A stretch of 26,293 nt of DNA from Chara braunii (GCA_003427395.1 BFEA01000034.1:3641530-3667822); one strand, 5' to 3'; positions 9,044-18,257 are shown, counted from the stretch's first letter. Program-made: numbers and translations. The notes: generated from the sequence alone by a model not told the origin.

Positions 9044-10200
9044 TGTCTCAGTCATGCTTTTTTTTTCTGCCCGTTTGTCCAAAACGAACGGGCACGCAAT
9101 CTCTCAAAAAAAGGAAAACAAAAAGTCAAAAAAAATCTAGACAAAATCTTAAAAAGAAAATCTAACTGAATCTTAAAAGAAAAAGAAAAAGAACTTACCT
9201 AAATCAAGGCTGCCCATTTCCAACAGGCGCCTGTCACATTGGCTGGGGACTAAAGTGCCCCAGTCACTTCATATAGCGCCATGTGACGCTTCATGTCAGT
9301 TTAGTTTTAGTTTTTTTTTTTTTTCGATTTTGTTGGCTTAAGCCAACAGTCGTCCTCAGACCCCTGCGTGGCTTTTCAGCCACGCACTATCAAGGTACAG
9401 ATCCGAGTTCGAGTCCTTATGGACTCGACGAAAATTTGTATGTATACTTTTTTATTTTTTTATTATTATTTTTTTAATTTTTTTACGTGTGCTATCCTTG
9501 CGCAGGCCCATATAGACCTCCGCGCGGCTGTTTTCAGCCGCGCGATCTCAGCGATCGCACGGCCGAAAACGGCCGTGCCAAAAGGTTGGGCTGCTCCAAA
9601 GGAGTTAGCCCAGTTGCCTGTTGTCGGGTTCGATCTCTATATCTACGGGGTAACAGCCTGGCTACGGTACCTACTGGGCTAGCTCCTTTTCACATACAGG
9701 AAGGAGCAGCCCTTCTATATGAAGGGTTTCTGCCGCCCAGCAGGTCCCCGTACGGCGCTTAGCAGGCTTTGCCCGCTAAGCCNGTATACCACCATGGCTG
9801 GCTGGCTGGGTTAGCAGCCGACGGCCTTAACGNCTACNCGACCCAGCCGGCCCCAACGCCATCACCCCCGATCCTTGGCGCAAAAGTCATGCGGGCCCTA
9901 AAACTAACTGTCCCTCACGCTGCGTCCCATCCTCGTCGCAGCGACTCCTTTTTAGCCTGCTTAGGCCCTGAATCGCGCGGCTGCTAAGCCGCTCGACATT
10001 ATTTTTGGGTAAAATAGGTCTAACTTTAGTCTTTTCATGACCGCGCACCACCGCGGCCCTGTCGGAAACCATGGAAGACAGGCCGCACTGCTGACTCCCG
10101 CTGTTTCGAACGAACGTCAATGACGTCACGCGTCAACGACGTCCTACGGCATGGACGCCGGGCTTTAGGTTTCTTAGTTATTGGGTTGGTCTGAATAACC

Positions 10201-11240
10201 TTTGGCAACGTCAATCTCATCAAGGTCCCGACACCGTGTACGGTGCCGCTTCCTCATCCTTCGATTGGTTGTCACGTGGTATCCGCGGCGAACATTCGCC
10301 AATCTATCCGGCGAAACGACATCGAGGAGATGGGCATATGTTTTCTTCACGCCCTCCCACCCGGTGATCAGCCCAAGATGGATACGTCGAACCCACGCAT
10401 CATTGAGTTGTTGGACAACTATGGGTATGTTTTTCAAGCTCCCGCCGTAGTCATACCGGATCGGCCCATACGTCATGGGATCACTCTCGAGGACGGCGCC
10501 GTACCTCCATGCGGATGTATCTACCGCATGAGCGAAGAGGAACTTCAAGTGCTTCGAGCACAACTAGACGACCTCTTGGCCAAGGGCTGGATTCGCCCTA
10601 GCTGCTCGCCATACGGTGCTCCCGTTCTCTTCGTCCGGAAGAAGAACAAGGACCTTTGGTTGTGCATCGACTATCGTAAGCTCAACGCACAAACGATCAA
10701 GAATGCCAGCCCTCTCCCTCGGATCGATGATCTTCTCGAGCGACTCGGCGGCACCGAGTATTTCTCAAAGCTTGACCTCAAGTCCGATTATCACCAGATC
10801 GACATTCAGCCAAGAGATCGGTACAAAACCGCTTTCAAGACGCGGTATGGGCACTTTGAGTGGATCGTCATGCCTGTCGGTCTCACCAATGCCCCGGCTA
10901 CTTTCCAAGCGGCTATGACGACGGAATTCCGCGACTTACTTGACTGCTCCGTACTCATTTACCTCGACGACATCTTGGCTTATAGTCGGTCGCTGGACGA
11001 GCATCTCGAGCACCTTCGCGTCGTATTGGAGCGGCTTCGTATCGCCAAGTACAAGGCAAACCGCGACAATTGCGAGTTTGCCCAGCAAGAGCTGGAGTAC
11101 TTGGGCCATTACGTCACGCTGAAGGCATTCGTCCACTCGCGGACAAGTTACAAGCGATTCAAGATTGGTCGGACCTCAAGTGTACTACCGACGTCCGCTC
11201 CTTTCTCGGCTTGGCATCGTACTACATGCGCTTCGTCAAA
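10201..11240 (+). pseudogene. Reverse transcriptase domain, element B
   Basis: The reading starts in the protease-RT linker (DIEEMGICFLHALPPGD, then RIIELLDNYGYVFQAP) and runs through the full Gypsy RT. Motifs are YRMSEEELQVLRAQLDDLL, GWIRPSCSPYGAPVLFVRKK, LCIDYRKLNAQT, FSKLDLKSDYHQI (usually SGYHQI), VMPVGLTNAPATFQ (usually PFGL) and LIYLDDILAYSRS with YLDD at 10960-10971. The two substitutions fall in normally invariant catalytic-pocket motifs, so the enzyme is probably inactive. After LEYLGHYVT the frame shifts: one G appears missing near 11122, where relatives have a Gly codon, and sense continues in the next frame. No start codon is expected, because this is the inside of a polyprotein. 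Confidence 0.92.
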
Positions 11241-11760
11241 GGATTTTAACGCATCGCTGCACCATTGTCGCGACTCCAGTCCCCCTTGGTGCCTTTCGAA
11301 TTCAACGACGAGGCCCGGCATGCGTTTCACACACTGAAAACGGCCATGCTTCAAGCTCCCATCTTAAGCATCTATGACTCGACGTTGCCTACCAAAGTGA
11401 CTACGGACGCTTCTGGTTACGGCATTGGCGCGGTCCTGGAACAGCATGACGACACAGACTGGCATCCGGTTGAGAACTTCAGCCAAAAGGTGTCGCCCAT
11501 CAACACTCTTGATGATGCGAGGAAGAAGGAACTCCTAGCTTTTGTCAGCGTACTTAAGCGTTGGCGTCACTTTCTCCTCGGGCGTCGGCGATTCACGTGN
11601 GCAACNGACAACAATCCATNGACATATTACAANACNCAAGACACGNTGAGCAGCACGATCGGTCGGTGGATGTACTTCATTGACCANTTCGACTTNACCT
11701 CCAAGCACATTCCNGGCTCCTCGAACAAGGCGGCGGATGCTCTCTCGCGAAGACCCGATC
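11241..11760 (+). pseudogene. RNase H domain, element B
   Basis: After an in-frame TAA at 11247-11249, directly behind MRFVKGF, the frame continues as RIAAPLSRLQSPLVPFEFND and enters RNase H. TKVTTDASGYGIGAVLEQ gives the first Asp, DDARKKELLAFV the Glu, and TxAxDNNPxTYY (interrupted by Ns) the next Asp. KHIxGSSNKAADALSRRPDL is the last Asp block that closes Gypsy RNase H. The Ns at 11600-11720 sit in the conserved part, which suggests mixed copies in the assembly. It would remove the RNA strand during cDNA synthesis. Confidence 0.9.
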
Positions 11761-13253
11761 TTTGCGCCATGGTGCATTCCACGTTCGGCCTCGACGAGGA
11801 CCTCCAACAACATTTCGTAAATGGCTACAAGTCGGATCCAGGATTCTCCACACTCTACGTGGACTTATCATCGTACCAACCGCCGGCAAGCAATTATCGC
11901 ATCACCGACGGCTACTTGCTCCTCCACACGCGAGGCAAGGACTTGTTGTGTGTTCCCCAAGACCGCATCTTGCGCACTCGCCTCCTTGGCGAATACCATG
12001 ATTCGCGGCTGGCGGGACACCTTGGCGTCGCACGCACACTCGCACGACTCCGCTAGCGATTCCACTGGCCGGACATCATTAGCGACGTCAACCGATACAT
12101 TCAGTCATGTGCAGTTTGCCACCGGAACAAAGGGCGCCATCAGCTCCCGTACGGCGAACTGAAACCATTGCCGATTCCTCGGGCACCGGGTCTCTCCATT
12201 GCTATGGATGTGACCGGTCCTTTCCCTCGAGATCGCCTTGGTCATGATGGCATTCTCACGGTCGTTGACCGTTTGAGCAAGTACGCTCGATTTCTTCCAT
12301 GCAAGTATCATGCGACGGCTCCCGAGCTCGCACGACTTTTGCATACCGGCTGGTTTTGTGGCCACGACGTTCCGGAAGACATCGTCAGCGACCGCGACAC
12401 TCGTTTCATGTCGGCCTTTTGGACGGCACTCATGGTGGAATCCGGCACCAGCATGAAACCGAGCTCCGCACGGCATCCTCAAANGGATGGGCAAACGGAA
12501 CGTGCGCATCAGACTGCGCAGATGATGCTCCGCACACTCATCCGCCCGGATCAGAAGGACTGGGTTGACCGCCTTCCCNACATCGANTTCGNCTACAACA
12601 CTTCGGTGCACCCGGCGATTGGCGTGACTCTATTCGAGTTGCACCACGGTGGACGGAAAGGACGTATCTTCGCAGACATTTTGCTTTCACGGGTTGCCGA
12701 TATAGACGCCGCTTGCTCCCCCGCTTCTACACGGAAGTACAGGGAACTGCTGGCCAAAGCCCGCGCAAACATGCAAAAGGCCCAGGTCCGTATGCAGCAG
12801 CAAATGAACCGGCGTCACATCCCATGTCCAATTCGCGCTGACGACCTAGTCTGGGTCGCCTCCGAGGAATTCGCGCTCGAGCAGGACGTCTCGCGCAAGC
12901 TCCTCCCGAAGTGGTTTGGACCATGGATGGTCACTTCAGCAGCTGGCGACAACCCCGCGGGCCCATCATTCATCGTTGAGATTCCCCCGCATTTGATGGT
13001 CCACCTGATCTTTCACGCCTCAAAGCTGGCAGTTTACACTCCAGCCTCCGCAGTGGACTTCCCGGGCAGATGGTCACAGGACCCTCCTTCAATGGATGGC
13101 CATCAGGAGGTCGACCACGTTCTCACGCATCGCAAGCATGGCAACAAGCCGATACAGTACAAAGTTACATTCAAGCAATGCGATCGGAACGACACACGCT
13201 GGATCTCAAGAGCTGATGTGAAGGCGACAACACCCCTCATCTTCGCGCATTAA
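11761..13253 (+). pseudogene. Integrase with chromodomain-like C-terminus, element B
   Basis: The zinc finger is formed by EYHDSRLAGHLG (two His) and SCAVCHRNKG (Cys pair). A TAG at 12054-12056 interrupts it between LARLR and RFHWPDI. The catalytic core is intact in form: Asp in AMDVTGPFP (12207-12209), Asp in IVSDRDTRF (12390-12392) and Glu in DGQTERAHQ (12498-12500), exactly 35 residues apart in the D,D35E pattern. The C-terminus has a GPWMVTS segment and then EVDHVLTHRKHGNKPIQYKV…WISRADV (about 13113-13240). This has the spacing of a chromodomain, a module that targets chromoviruses to chromatin. It ends at TAA 13251-13253. The chromodomain call is by pattern, without alignment. Confidence 0.9.
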
Positions 13254-13348
13254 GAAAAACAGCGACTTGCTAAGGAAGCTGCCCAACCTGCCCGCCCTGT
13301 ACGGACATCGGACAGACAGCTTCGCCCTCGCAGTTAGCTCGGTCTTTC

Positions 13349-13359
13349 AAGGGGGGGAG
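13349..13359 (+). promoter_or_regulatory. Polypurine tract of element B
   Basis: AAGGGGGGGAG lies immediately before the LTR start TGTTTGGC at 13360 and about 95 bp after the pol stop. This is the standard position for the primer of plus-strand cDNA synthesis. Confidence 0.85.
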
Positions 13360-13872
13360 TGTTTGGCATACTAAGCCACGCGGGCCCTAGTTAGGGCCCG
13401 GTTCCCAGTAGGCAGGGTAGGCCTAGGGGGACGACGGTTCACGCTAAGACCAAATAGGCCTGAGGTAGGGCACGATAGGCCCAAACGGCCAGAGGCCGGT
13501 ACCGGTCCAGCCCAGGACCAACCGGCGGCGTTTCAGAGGCTGCCCATTTGACGCCAAACCCAGTTTGAATCTGGACCGTCGATTCAGATCAACGGTCCAG
13601 GCCGGTAGGCACCAATAGGGAAAGAGGCCGGCCCAGCACTACAAAAGGCTGGGTACCAGCCTCAGTAGTAGGTTAGTATGTACGAGTTAGTCTGGAGGAT
13701 TAGCGGAGCAGCCAGGCATTAAGCAGATTAGCGCAGCGCAGCAGCAGCGAGAGCAGCCAGGAGACAGCGGGCGCAGCGGCAAGAGGAACAGCGCAACGGC
13801 CCAGTCGCGCCATAGCTACCAGCAAGTACCGGGAGGAAGGCTCTGCCTTCTCTCCCTCTGTTTCTTTGCCTC

Positions 13873-13932
<60 letters not shown>

Positions 13933-14190
13933 ACCTTCTCAGTCTAAGTCTACTCCTCCTACATGACTACTACTACAGTAATGGAGATGGTTACGATTTC
14001 TGATGACATCTGAGACAGCGACATTGAGAGTACGAGTTGAGGACTATTTCGGGATCTGATTTCATCTCTCCTTCGGAGATGTACTTGACATTGTGAGATC
14101 GACATCTGGGAGATTGTAAGACTTCGTATTCACGACATTTCGGATTTTCGTCACTTCTGACAGTTCAAGTTACTCTCTTTGGAAACATTG
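13360..14190 (+). repeat. 3' LTR of element B (right end approximate)
   Basis: It starts TGTTTGGCATAC right after the polypurine tract. Near the start CGGGCCCTA and TAGGGCCCG (13381-13400) form a 9-bp hairpin. CTACAAAAGG at 13639-13648 is a weak TATA-like site, followed by an AG/GC-rich stretch (13700-13810) and a 54-base CT repeat. The end is not certain. A CT-rich tract runs to about 14250, and GGAAACA at 14180-14186 is the only sequence resembling the complement of the LTR start. No protein coding is seen in 13254-14190. Confidence 0.6.
13875..13928. repeat. (CT)27 microsatellite inside LTR
   Basis: Twenty-seven CT units lie about 230 bp downstream of the TATA-like site of element B, so they would be transcribed in the leader or trailer of the element RNA. 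Confidence 0.95.
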
Positions 14191-14299
14191 AGTTGACATC
14201 ATCTCCCCTCTCCTCCTCCTTCGTCTCTCTCCTCTCCCCCTTTCGTCCATGTATGATTCCAGCCCCTGGCCGTTCGTCTCTTCTCAAGGCCAGGGCATT

Positions 14300-15723
14300 C
14301 ACACCCGATGAATGTATGAGAGTTGTTCAATTGCAGTCCGAGTCAGGTCTGAGTCAGTCCAAAGGTATCATGCCTTCCGCTGTATTTGTATCAACTCTGT
14401 ATTATCTGGTCGGTTCTGGGAATCTGCGCCATACTTATGACTGTGTTTCACAAGTATGCAACAGACTGGCTTGGATGCGGAAAGAGGTGAACCGAGTTTG
14501 GGAACTGTGGTCATCCTTGCTGGGAGGTTGGGAACCATGGACAGTGATCAAGGCCCGCCTCCCTGGACTGAGACGGGTAGGAGAGAATTGGCAGACCATC
14601 CGGGAGGCTATCCCTCAAACCTGGCTTGCGATCCTAAGTCCGGACGGGGTGGACCCAGTGGACACTTGGTATGTCGCAGACAAAAGGAGAGAGGGAGATG
14701 TGGTCTGAAGAGTGAAAGAAATCACCCAAGTGGTTTGAGGCGGGTGGAGGAGTGGGAATGCGAGGGACACACGAACACACTGACTAGACAAGGGGAATGA
14801 ACAGTCCAGAGATGGGCAAACCCCCCACAGGGCCACAGGCCAGAATAGTGGAATCCTTGCAACATGCCAAGCAACTCGTCTTAACCTGGGTGGGTCGCGC
14901 TGCTCTGAGGCAATTGTGGATCGACCCGCTGGCCTGGAGCTGGAACAGAGCAGTACCAGACAGTTCAAACGACGCATCAATCAGCCTGTCAGAGTATAAC
15001 TCGAGATTAGGCTATGAACTCACCAACAGACCCTCCAGAAAACCGTCATCGGTGGCAGTATCCAGATGGTCAGCCGTGCTAGGGAGTAACCTACCAGCAT
15101 CCACCGCTCAGTTTGAGCTTCTGTGGAAGACCTTGTGCGATCTCCCAAACGGAAAACAGGTAAGTATACTGTGGCTGCTGTCCTTGATGGTAACCCCGTC
15201 TGCTGTATGGTTGCTGAGTCGAGGAGTGGTGGTTGAGCTGGGCTGCACCAGATGTCGTTGGCCATTTGAGTCCACAAGACATCTGCGGTGGGAGTGCCCA
15301 GCTTCTAAACACATTTGGCTGTGGTGGGCTAACCACTGGAAGGAGATGGGAGCCGCCCAACTGAACTGGGGCGAGCATTGGGCACTGTTGGGCTTTCTGC
15401 CCAGTAACCTGTAAGGGAAGAAGGGGCGGCGGTACGTTGCCCACATAGTAAGGGGCATAATCTACGAAGTTATCTGGACGGACCGAAATAGGGCAAGATT
15501 GGGAAGGATCAAGACTGGGCTCAAGCACGCAATTAGAATTGATTGGCGGAGAAAGACAAAAGCCTGGAGGGGCAGCAGAAAACAAAAACTTTGGTTCCTC
15601 CGAACGTGGGCCCGCGGAAACCGGCTGGCTGCAGTGCACTCCAGCCGTGGCCTAACTATCTCTAGAGAGCAAAGCAGAAGGACATTAGATGGAAACTTAG
15701 CAGCAACCAGGGCACTCGGTTGA
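14300..15723 (+). pseudogene. LINE ORF2 C-terminal part with zf-RVT knuckle
   Basis: This is the 3' half of a non-LTR retrotransposon reading frame, after the RT core, which is missing. 14300-14705 reads as a Trp-rich connection region (WEPWTVIKARLPGLR, IREAIPQTWLAIL). After stops and a frameshift near 14706-14797, a second stretch ends in the zf-RVT motif: C at 15244, C at 15253, H at 15280 and C at 15295, within GCTRCRWPF…HLRWECPASKHIWLWW. An in-frame TAA (15412-15414) precedes a further in-frame tail (RYVAHIVRGIIYEVIWTDRN, then a basic segment) that stops at 15721-15723. The knuckle is thought to help bind the template RNA. It is a 5'-truncated, dead copy. Confidence 0.75.
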
Positions 15724-16108
15724 ATAGGGCCCCAGTGGGCCAGTAGGCTTCGGACTTTGTCCTCTGGGCCGAGTTAGCCCCAGAAGCAGTATAGTTTAGG
15801 TTCTGGGTCCAGGGCGCAGTCTTAGTCACCCGAACACAAGGAACGGCGGAAATAGAACCAATACGGGGCACCACCTCAAGACAGGAAATCGAGACTCGCG
15901 CACGGGTTAGAAGCATTTCACGGTAGACCCTAGTATACTACTCAAGAGCTTCGGTAAGTATTATTGGTACCTCTTCACAGGCCCAGGTCTGTAAGCTAAG
16001 CTGGCTGATGCTGTCAGATAACCCGGGTTGATCTGTGAGGTCCCCGGCCTCGAATTGCAAGTTTGGAATGGAAAACTGATGACTTAAAAAAATAAAAATA
16101 AAAATAAA
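15724..16108 (+). other. LINE 3' UTR and A-rich tail
   Basis: Non-coding sequence after the ORF2 stop ends in an A-rich tail at 16084-16108 made of AAAATA-type units. This is a usual 3' end of a LINE insertion. No open frame here is convincing. A target-site duplication could not be identified. Confidence 0.55.
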
Positions 16109-16215
16109 TGATGAATCAGGTTGTACTTGTCAGTTTTCCTTTGCTGCAGTATTTCTTGGTCAATTGATGAATCAGGCTGTGCTTGTCAGTTTTTCTTTGC
16201 CGTAGTCATTCTATC
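16109..16215. repeat. 56-bp tandem duplication
   Basis: TGATGAATCAGGTTGTACTT at 16109 recurs as TGATGAATCAGGCTGTGCTT at 16165. Similarity continues through TGTCAGTTTTCCTTTGCTGC and TGTCAGTTTTTCTTTGCCG. There are two diverged copies directly after the LINE tail. Confidence 0.85.
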
Positions 16216-16332
16216 CCTGGATTCCCAACTGGTGTTTCGCACGTTAAACCACCACTCCCCCCGACACAAAAACATTCTGGGGACCGGTAGCACAAGTTCA
16301 TGAGGGCTACTGGTAGCATAGTATAGAGAACC

Positions 16333-16750
16333 GGTAGAGTGGCAAAAATGGAGTTTGCGCCGAATTGGCGCGACAATTATTTCACGGCCGAAATAAACAT
16401 TTATACATTTATATATGAAAAAATCTGATAATTTTCCTCGAAAGAGCACAGCCAAATCTGCTGGACCTTAAATTTTCAGATTTCTCCGTACATTATTCTG
16501 GGCGTGAAAAATCACTGAAGTTGGAGTACTTTTCCATTGGCCCATAAGCGGCAGAGCGGCAAACATGGCAAATACACTGAATTGCGGCAGCGAGCACTTC
16601 ACGGTCTAAACAATTTTGTACTATTTTTTTCAAAAAATATTTTCCCCGGAAAGATCACGACCAAATCTATGGGGTTTCAAATTTTCAGATTTTTTGGTGT
16701 GTTCTTCTGAGCGCGAAAAATTGTTAAAGTCGGACTTTGAAAGTCCACAC
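16333..16750. repeat. Degenerate 217-bp tandem duplication
   Basis: Unit 1 (16333-16549) and unit 2 (16550-16750) share a colinear series of landmarks. They are GAGTGGCAAA / GAGCGGCAAA, TTCACGGCC / TTCACGGTC, GAAAGAGCACAGCCAAATCT / GAAAGATCACGACCAAATCT, AAATTTTCAGATTT in both, and GGCGTGAAAAAT / GCGCGAAAAAT. The copies are old. Unit 2 ends at a small palindrome GGACTTTGAAAGTCC (16732-16746). No protein coding is seen. Confidence 0.8.
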
Positions 16751-16792
16751 TTTTTTTTTTCTTTTCTCTTCTTTTCTTTTCTTTTTTTTTTT
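16751..16792. repeat. Pyrimidine (T-rich) tract
   Basis: Forty-two bases of T and C only. On the minus strand it is A-rich, so it could be the tail of the minus-strand LINE whose coding ends at 17565. The intervening 770 bp would then be 3' UTR. That link is inference. Confidence 0.5.
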
Positions 16793-17564
16793 CCGCCGAC
16801 TTTCACTTGAAATGCCGCTGAGCTCAGCTTCTTCTGGGCTACCAGCCTCGAAGCTCCCGGAAATTGCCACCGACCTCCGCTTCAATATCGCTACATGTTG
16901 AACAGTAGAACCGTGCAGGTAGCGCTATGAACGGACTGGAATTCAACTACACGGCGTTGTCTTCTACTGCTGTCATAGAAAGTATATAGAACCTGCGCAC
17001 GTTTTATTCTGGAGGAGACTGTAGACAACAAGTGCCGAAGGTGTTGTGGAAAACATGTGCTCCCTCTAAATCGGAAAACAGTTTGGTGTAACTTGGTGGA
17101 CCTGTAAAGTACCACGAACTCTTTCTGGTGCCGCAGGCTCGTTCGTCCGCACCCTTTCTGCCAGACTGTGATTTCCGTAGATAGTGAAAAAACATGCGTG
17201 TATATAGATCAGATCGATTGTCCACATTCATGATTACAAGCTGTATTAGCAAAAATAGATGAGGGATGGTCATGCAGGGGGGGAGCGACCAGAGTGGATA
17301 TACATGTAATATTGAATTGTATCGACCCACTAAACAGGTTTGTCCATTGGTGATTGACAACCAGAGCACACACGAGCTACGTCGTTATTCACTACCTCCA
17401 TCGTCAGCAGGAGAAGCAGCAGCACCACCGCCATCATAATTGTCATATTCATGACTCGTTATCAATTGCCAGGGCATAAGTGGCAGCCGCAAATCATCTG
17501 TTGAGATGTAATGATTCTAAGACCAGAGCAGAGCAAATGAATGTTTGAATAAGTAGAGTTTAGA
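16793..17564. other. No recognisable gene
   Basis: Open frames here (for example minus 17369-17004) show no domain and unremarkable composition. GAGTTTAGATC occurs twice at 17556-17566 and 17580-17590. This may be the 3' UTR of the minus-strand LINE. Confidence 0.5.
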
Positions 17565-17908
17565 TCATTGTGCCATAACTGAGTTTAGATCGTTGTCCCA
17601 CCAGCGCCATGACAGAATCGCCCCCGGACACTGCAGAAAGATGTGCTCTATGGTTTCAAGGATCTTACGGTGAGGAAAGGAGGCCAAACAGGAGTGACAC
17701 CATGGGAGCGCTAAGCCCTTTTGTTCTAGGTAGTTTCGATCTATTAGCCAATTGTTTGTAGGGAGGCAGCGGTGCTTTATCTTCCACTGCAACCATGCCA
17801 ATTTCGCCGGTTTGAATCTCGTGTCCTTAAAACCATTGGATGACTGCGTCCCTTCCCACATTCAGATGGGTTAGCCATCGCTCTCTCACAATGTCTTTCA
17901 CATTTATC
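17565..17908 (-). pseudogene. LINE zf-RVT domain, beyond the inserted transposon
   Basis: FKPAKLAWLQWKIKHRCLPTNNW followed by C-x2-C (C at 17699 and 17690), H (17645) and C (17630) within LPWCHSCLAS…IEHIFLQCPGAILSWRWW is the zf-RVT knuckle found at the ORF2 C-terminus. It continues logically from SVKSAYRLL on the other side of the 17912-18257 insertion, so the two parts were one frame before that insertion. It ends at a stop at 17565. Confidence 0.8.
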
Positions 17909-17911
17909 CTT

Positions 17912-18257
17912 AACAGCAATTTCGTCAAAATGGACATATTTTAATTTTTGAACGAAATTGAAACCTCATAAATTAGAGAGATTTAGGTGGAAATTTCAAG
18001 CTCTTGAGGGTCCGGCGTCCTTAAAACGCCGGACCCCTTGGATGTATCTGGACTTAGCTGGAGTCCATGGGGTACGGCGTCCTGAAAACGCCGTACCCCC
18101 CTGGATGTATCTGGACTTAGTTTGCATCCAGGGGGTAGGGCGTTTTCAGAACGCCGTACCCCCTAAAGCTGAAAATATCGACCTAAATCGGGCCAATTTT
18201 TTTGTTTTCAATTTCGTTCAAAAAATAAAATATGTCCGTTTTGACGAAATTGTTGTT
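17912..18257. mobile_element. 346-bp inverted-repeat transposon (MITE-like) inserted in LINE
   Basis: The left end AACAGCAATTTCGTCAAAA and the reverse complement of the right end AACAACAATTTCGTCAAAA match. The terminal repeat extends about 50 bp with only three differences. Further in, a second inverted pair (ATTTAGGT… about 17980-18010 and 18162-18192) makes the whole element a foldback. CTT flanks both sides (17909-17911 and 18258-18260), a 3-bp target duplication. The insertion separates two parts of a LINE frame, which confirms the boundaries independently. It has no coding capacity. A 3-bp duplication occurs in PIF/Harbinger and CACTA elements, but the termini match neither clearly. Confidence 0.88.
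18008..18163. repeat. Tandem stem-loop array inside the 346-bp element
   Basis: There are three stem-loops. 18008-18036 has an 11-bp stem GGGTCCGGCGT and 7-base loop. 18069-18099 has a 12-bp stem GGGGTACGGCGT and 7-base loop. 18131-18163 has a 14-bp stem with one mismatch and 5-base loop. The first two are separated by GGATGTATCTGGACTTAG, which recurs after the second, so the unit is about 62 bp long. Stems 1 and 2 differ at one base pair (C-G versus A-T), changed on both arms. Confidence 0.9.

Larger units (their letters stand above)
8426..9992. repeat. Hairpin-dense non-coding region
   Basis: Short perfect inverted repeats follow one another here, most with different stem sequences. They are 8426-8450 (9-bp stem), 8465-8480 (perfect 16-bp palindrome), 8568-8585 (7 bp, loop AAAC), 8602-8631 (10 bp), 8635-8656 (8 bp), 9331-9348 (perfect 18-bp palindrome), 9365-9386 (9 bp, loop TTTC), 9409-9428 (8 bp, loop TTAT), 9521-9544 (10 bp, loop TTTT), 9557-9578 (9 bp, loop AAAA) and 9977-9992 (6 bp, loop GCTA). 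Near-perfect ones lie at 8715-8756, 9068-9094 and 9758-9780. Homopolymer T and A runs lie between them. No coding frame is credible. It may be a non-autonomous element; boundaries are unknown. Confidence 0.7.
10201..14190 (+). mobile_element. 5'-truncated Ty3/Gypsy retrotransposon (element B), chromovirus-like
   Basis: The plus strand carries RT, RNase H, integrase and a chromodomain-like tail, then a polypurine tract (13349-13359) and a LTR starting TGTTTGGCATAC at 13360. I find no gag, no clear protease, no primer site and no second copy of the LTR start upstream, so the copy is 5' truncated or was captured inside other DNA. Damage is light: one base lost near 11122, TAA at 11247-11249 and TAG at 12054-12056. 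The left limit is where the sense frame begins, after a TGA at 10192-10194. The right limit is approximate, because the LTR end is not visible. Confidence 0.85.

Noticed and set aside
8715-9094. The two similar ACGAAC-containing hairpins at 8715-8756 and 9068-9094 as paired LTR copies around the hammerhead
   Set aside because: Similarity does not extend beyond the hairpins, so they do not define long direct repeats.
9406-9416. B-box-like AGTTCGAGTCC
   Set aside because: No A box at the right distance upstream, and the motif is explained by the hairpin at 9409-9428.
9606-9637. tRNA-like A box (TAGCCCAGTTGC) and B box (GGTTCGATCTC), possible SINE promoter
   Set aside because: Each box is close to consensus, but only 10 bases separate them against the usual 30 or more, and no cloverleaf can be drawn.
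13998-14024. Second hammerhead core starting CTGATGA
   Set aside because: No GAAA at the right place and no stem II.
14264-14295. CCCTGGCC/GGCCAGGG inverted repeat as a transposon end
   Set aside because: A lone 8-bp pair with a 16-base spacer, without target duplication; noted only as one more short hairpin.
14703-14725. CTGAAGA…GAAA as a degenerate hammerhead
   Set aside because: The bases between cannot form stem II, and the stretch lies in a LINE reading frame.
17004-17369. 121-residue minus-strand open frame after the LINE
   Set aside because: No LINE or host domain; more likely chance in a 3' UTR.
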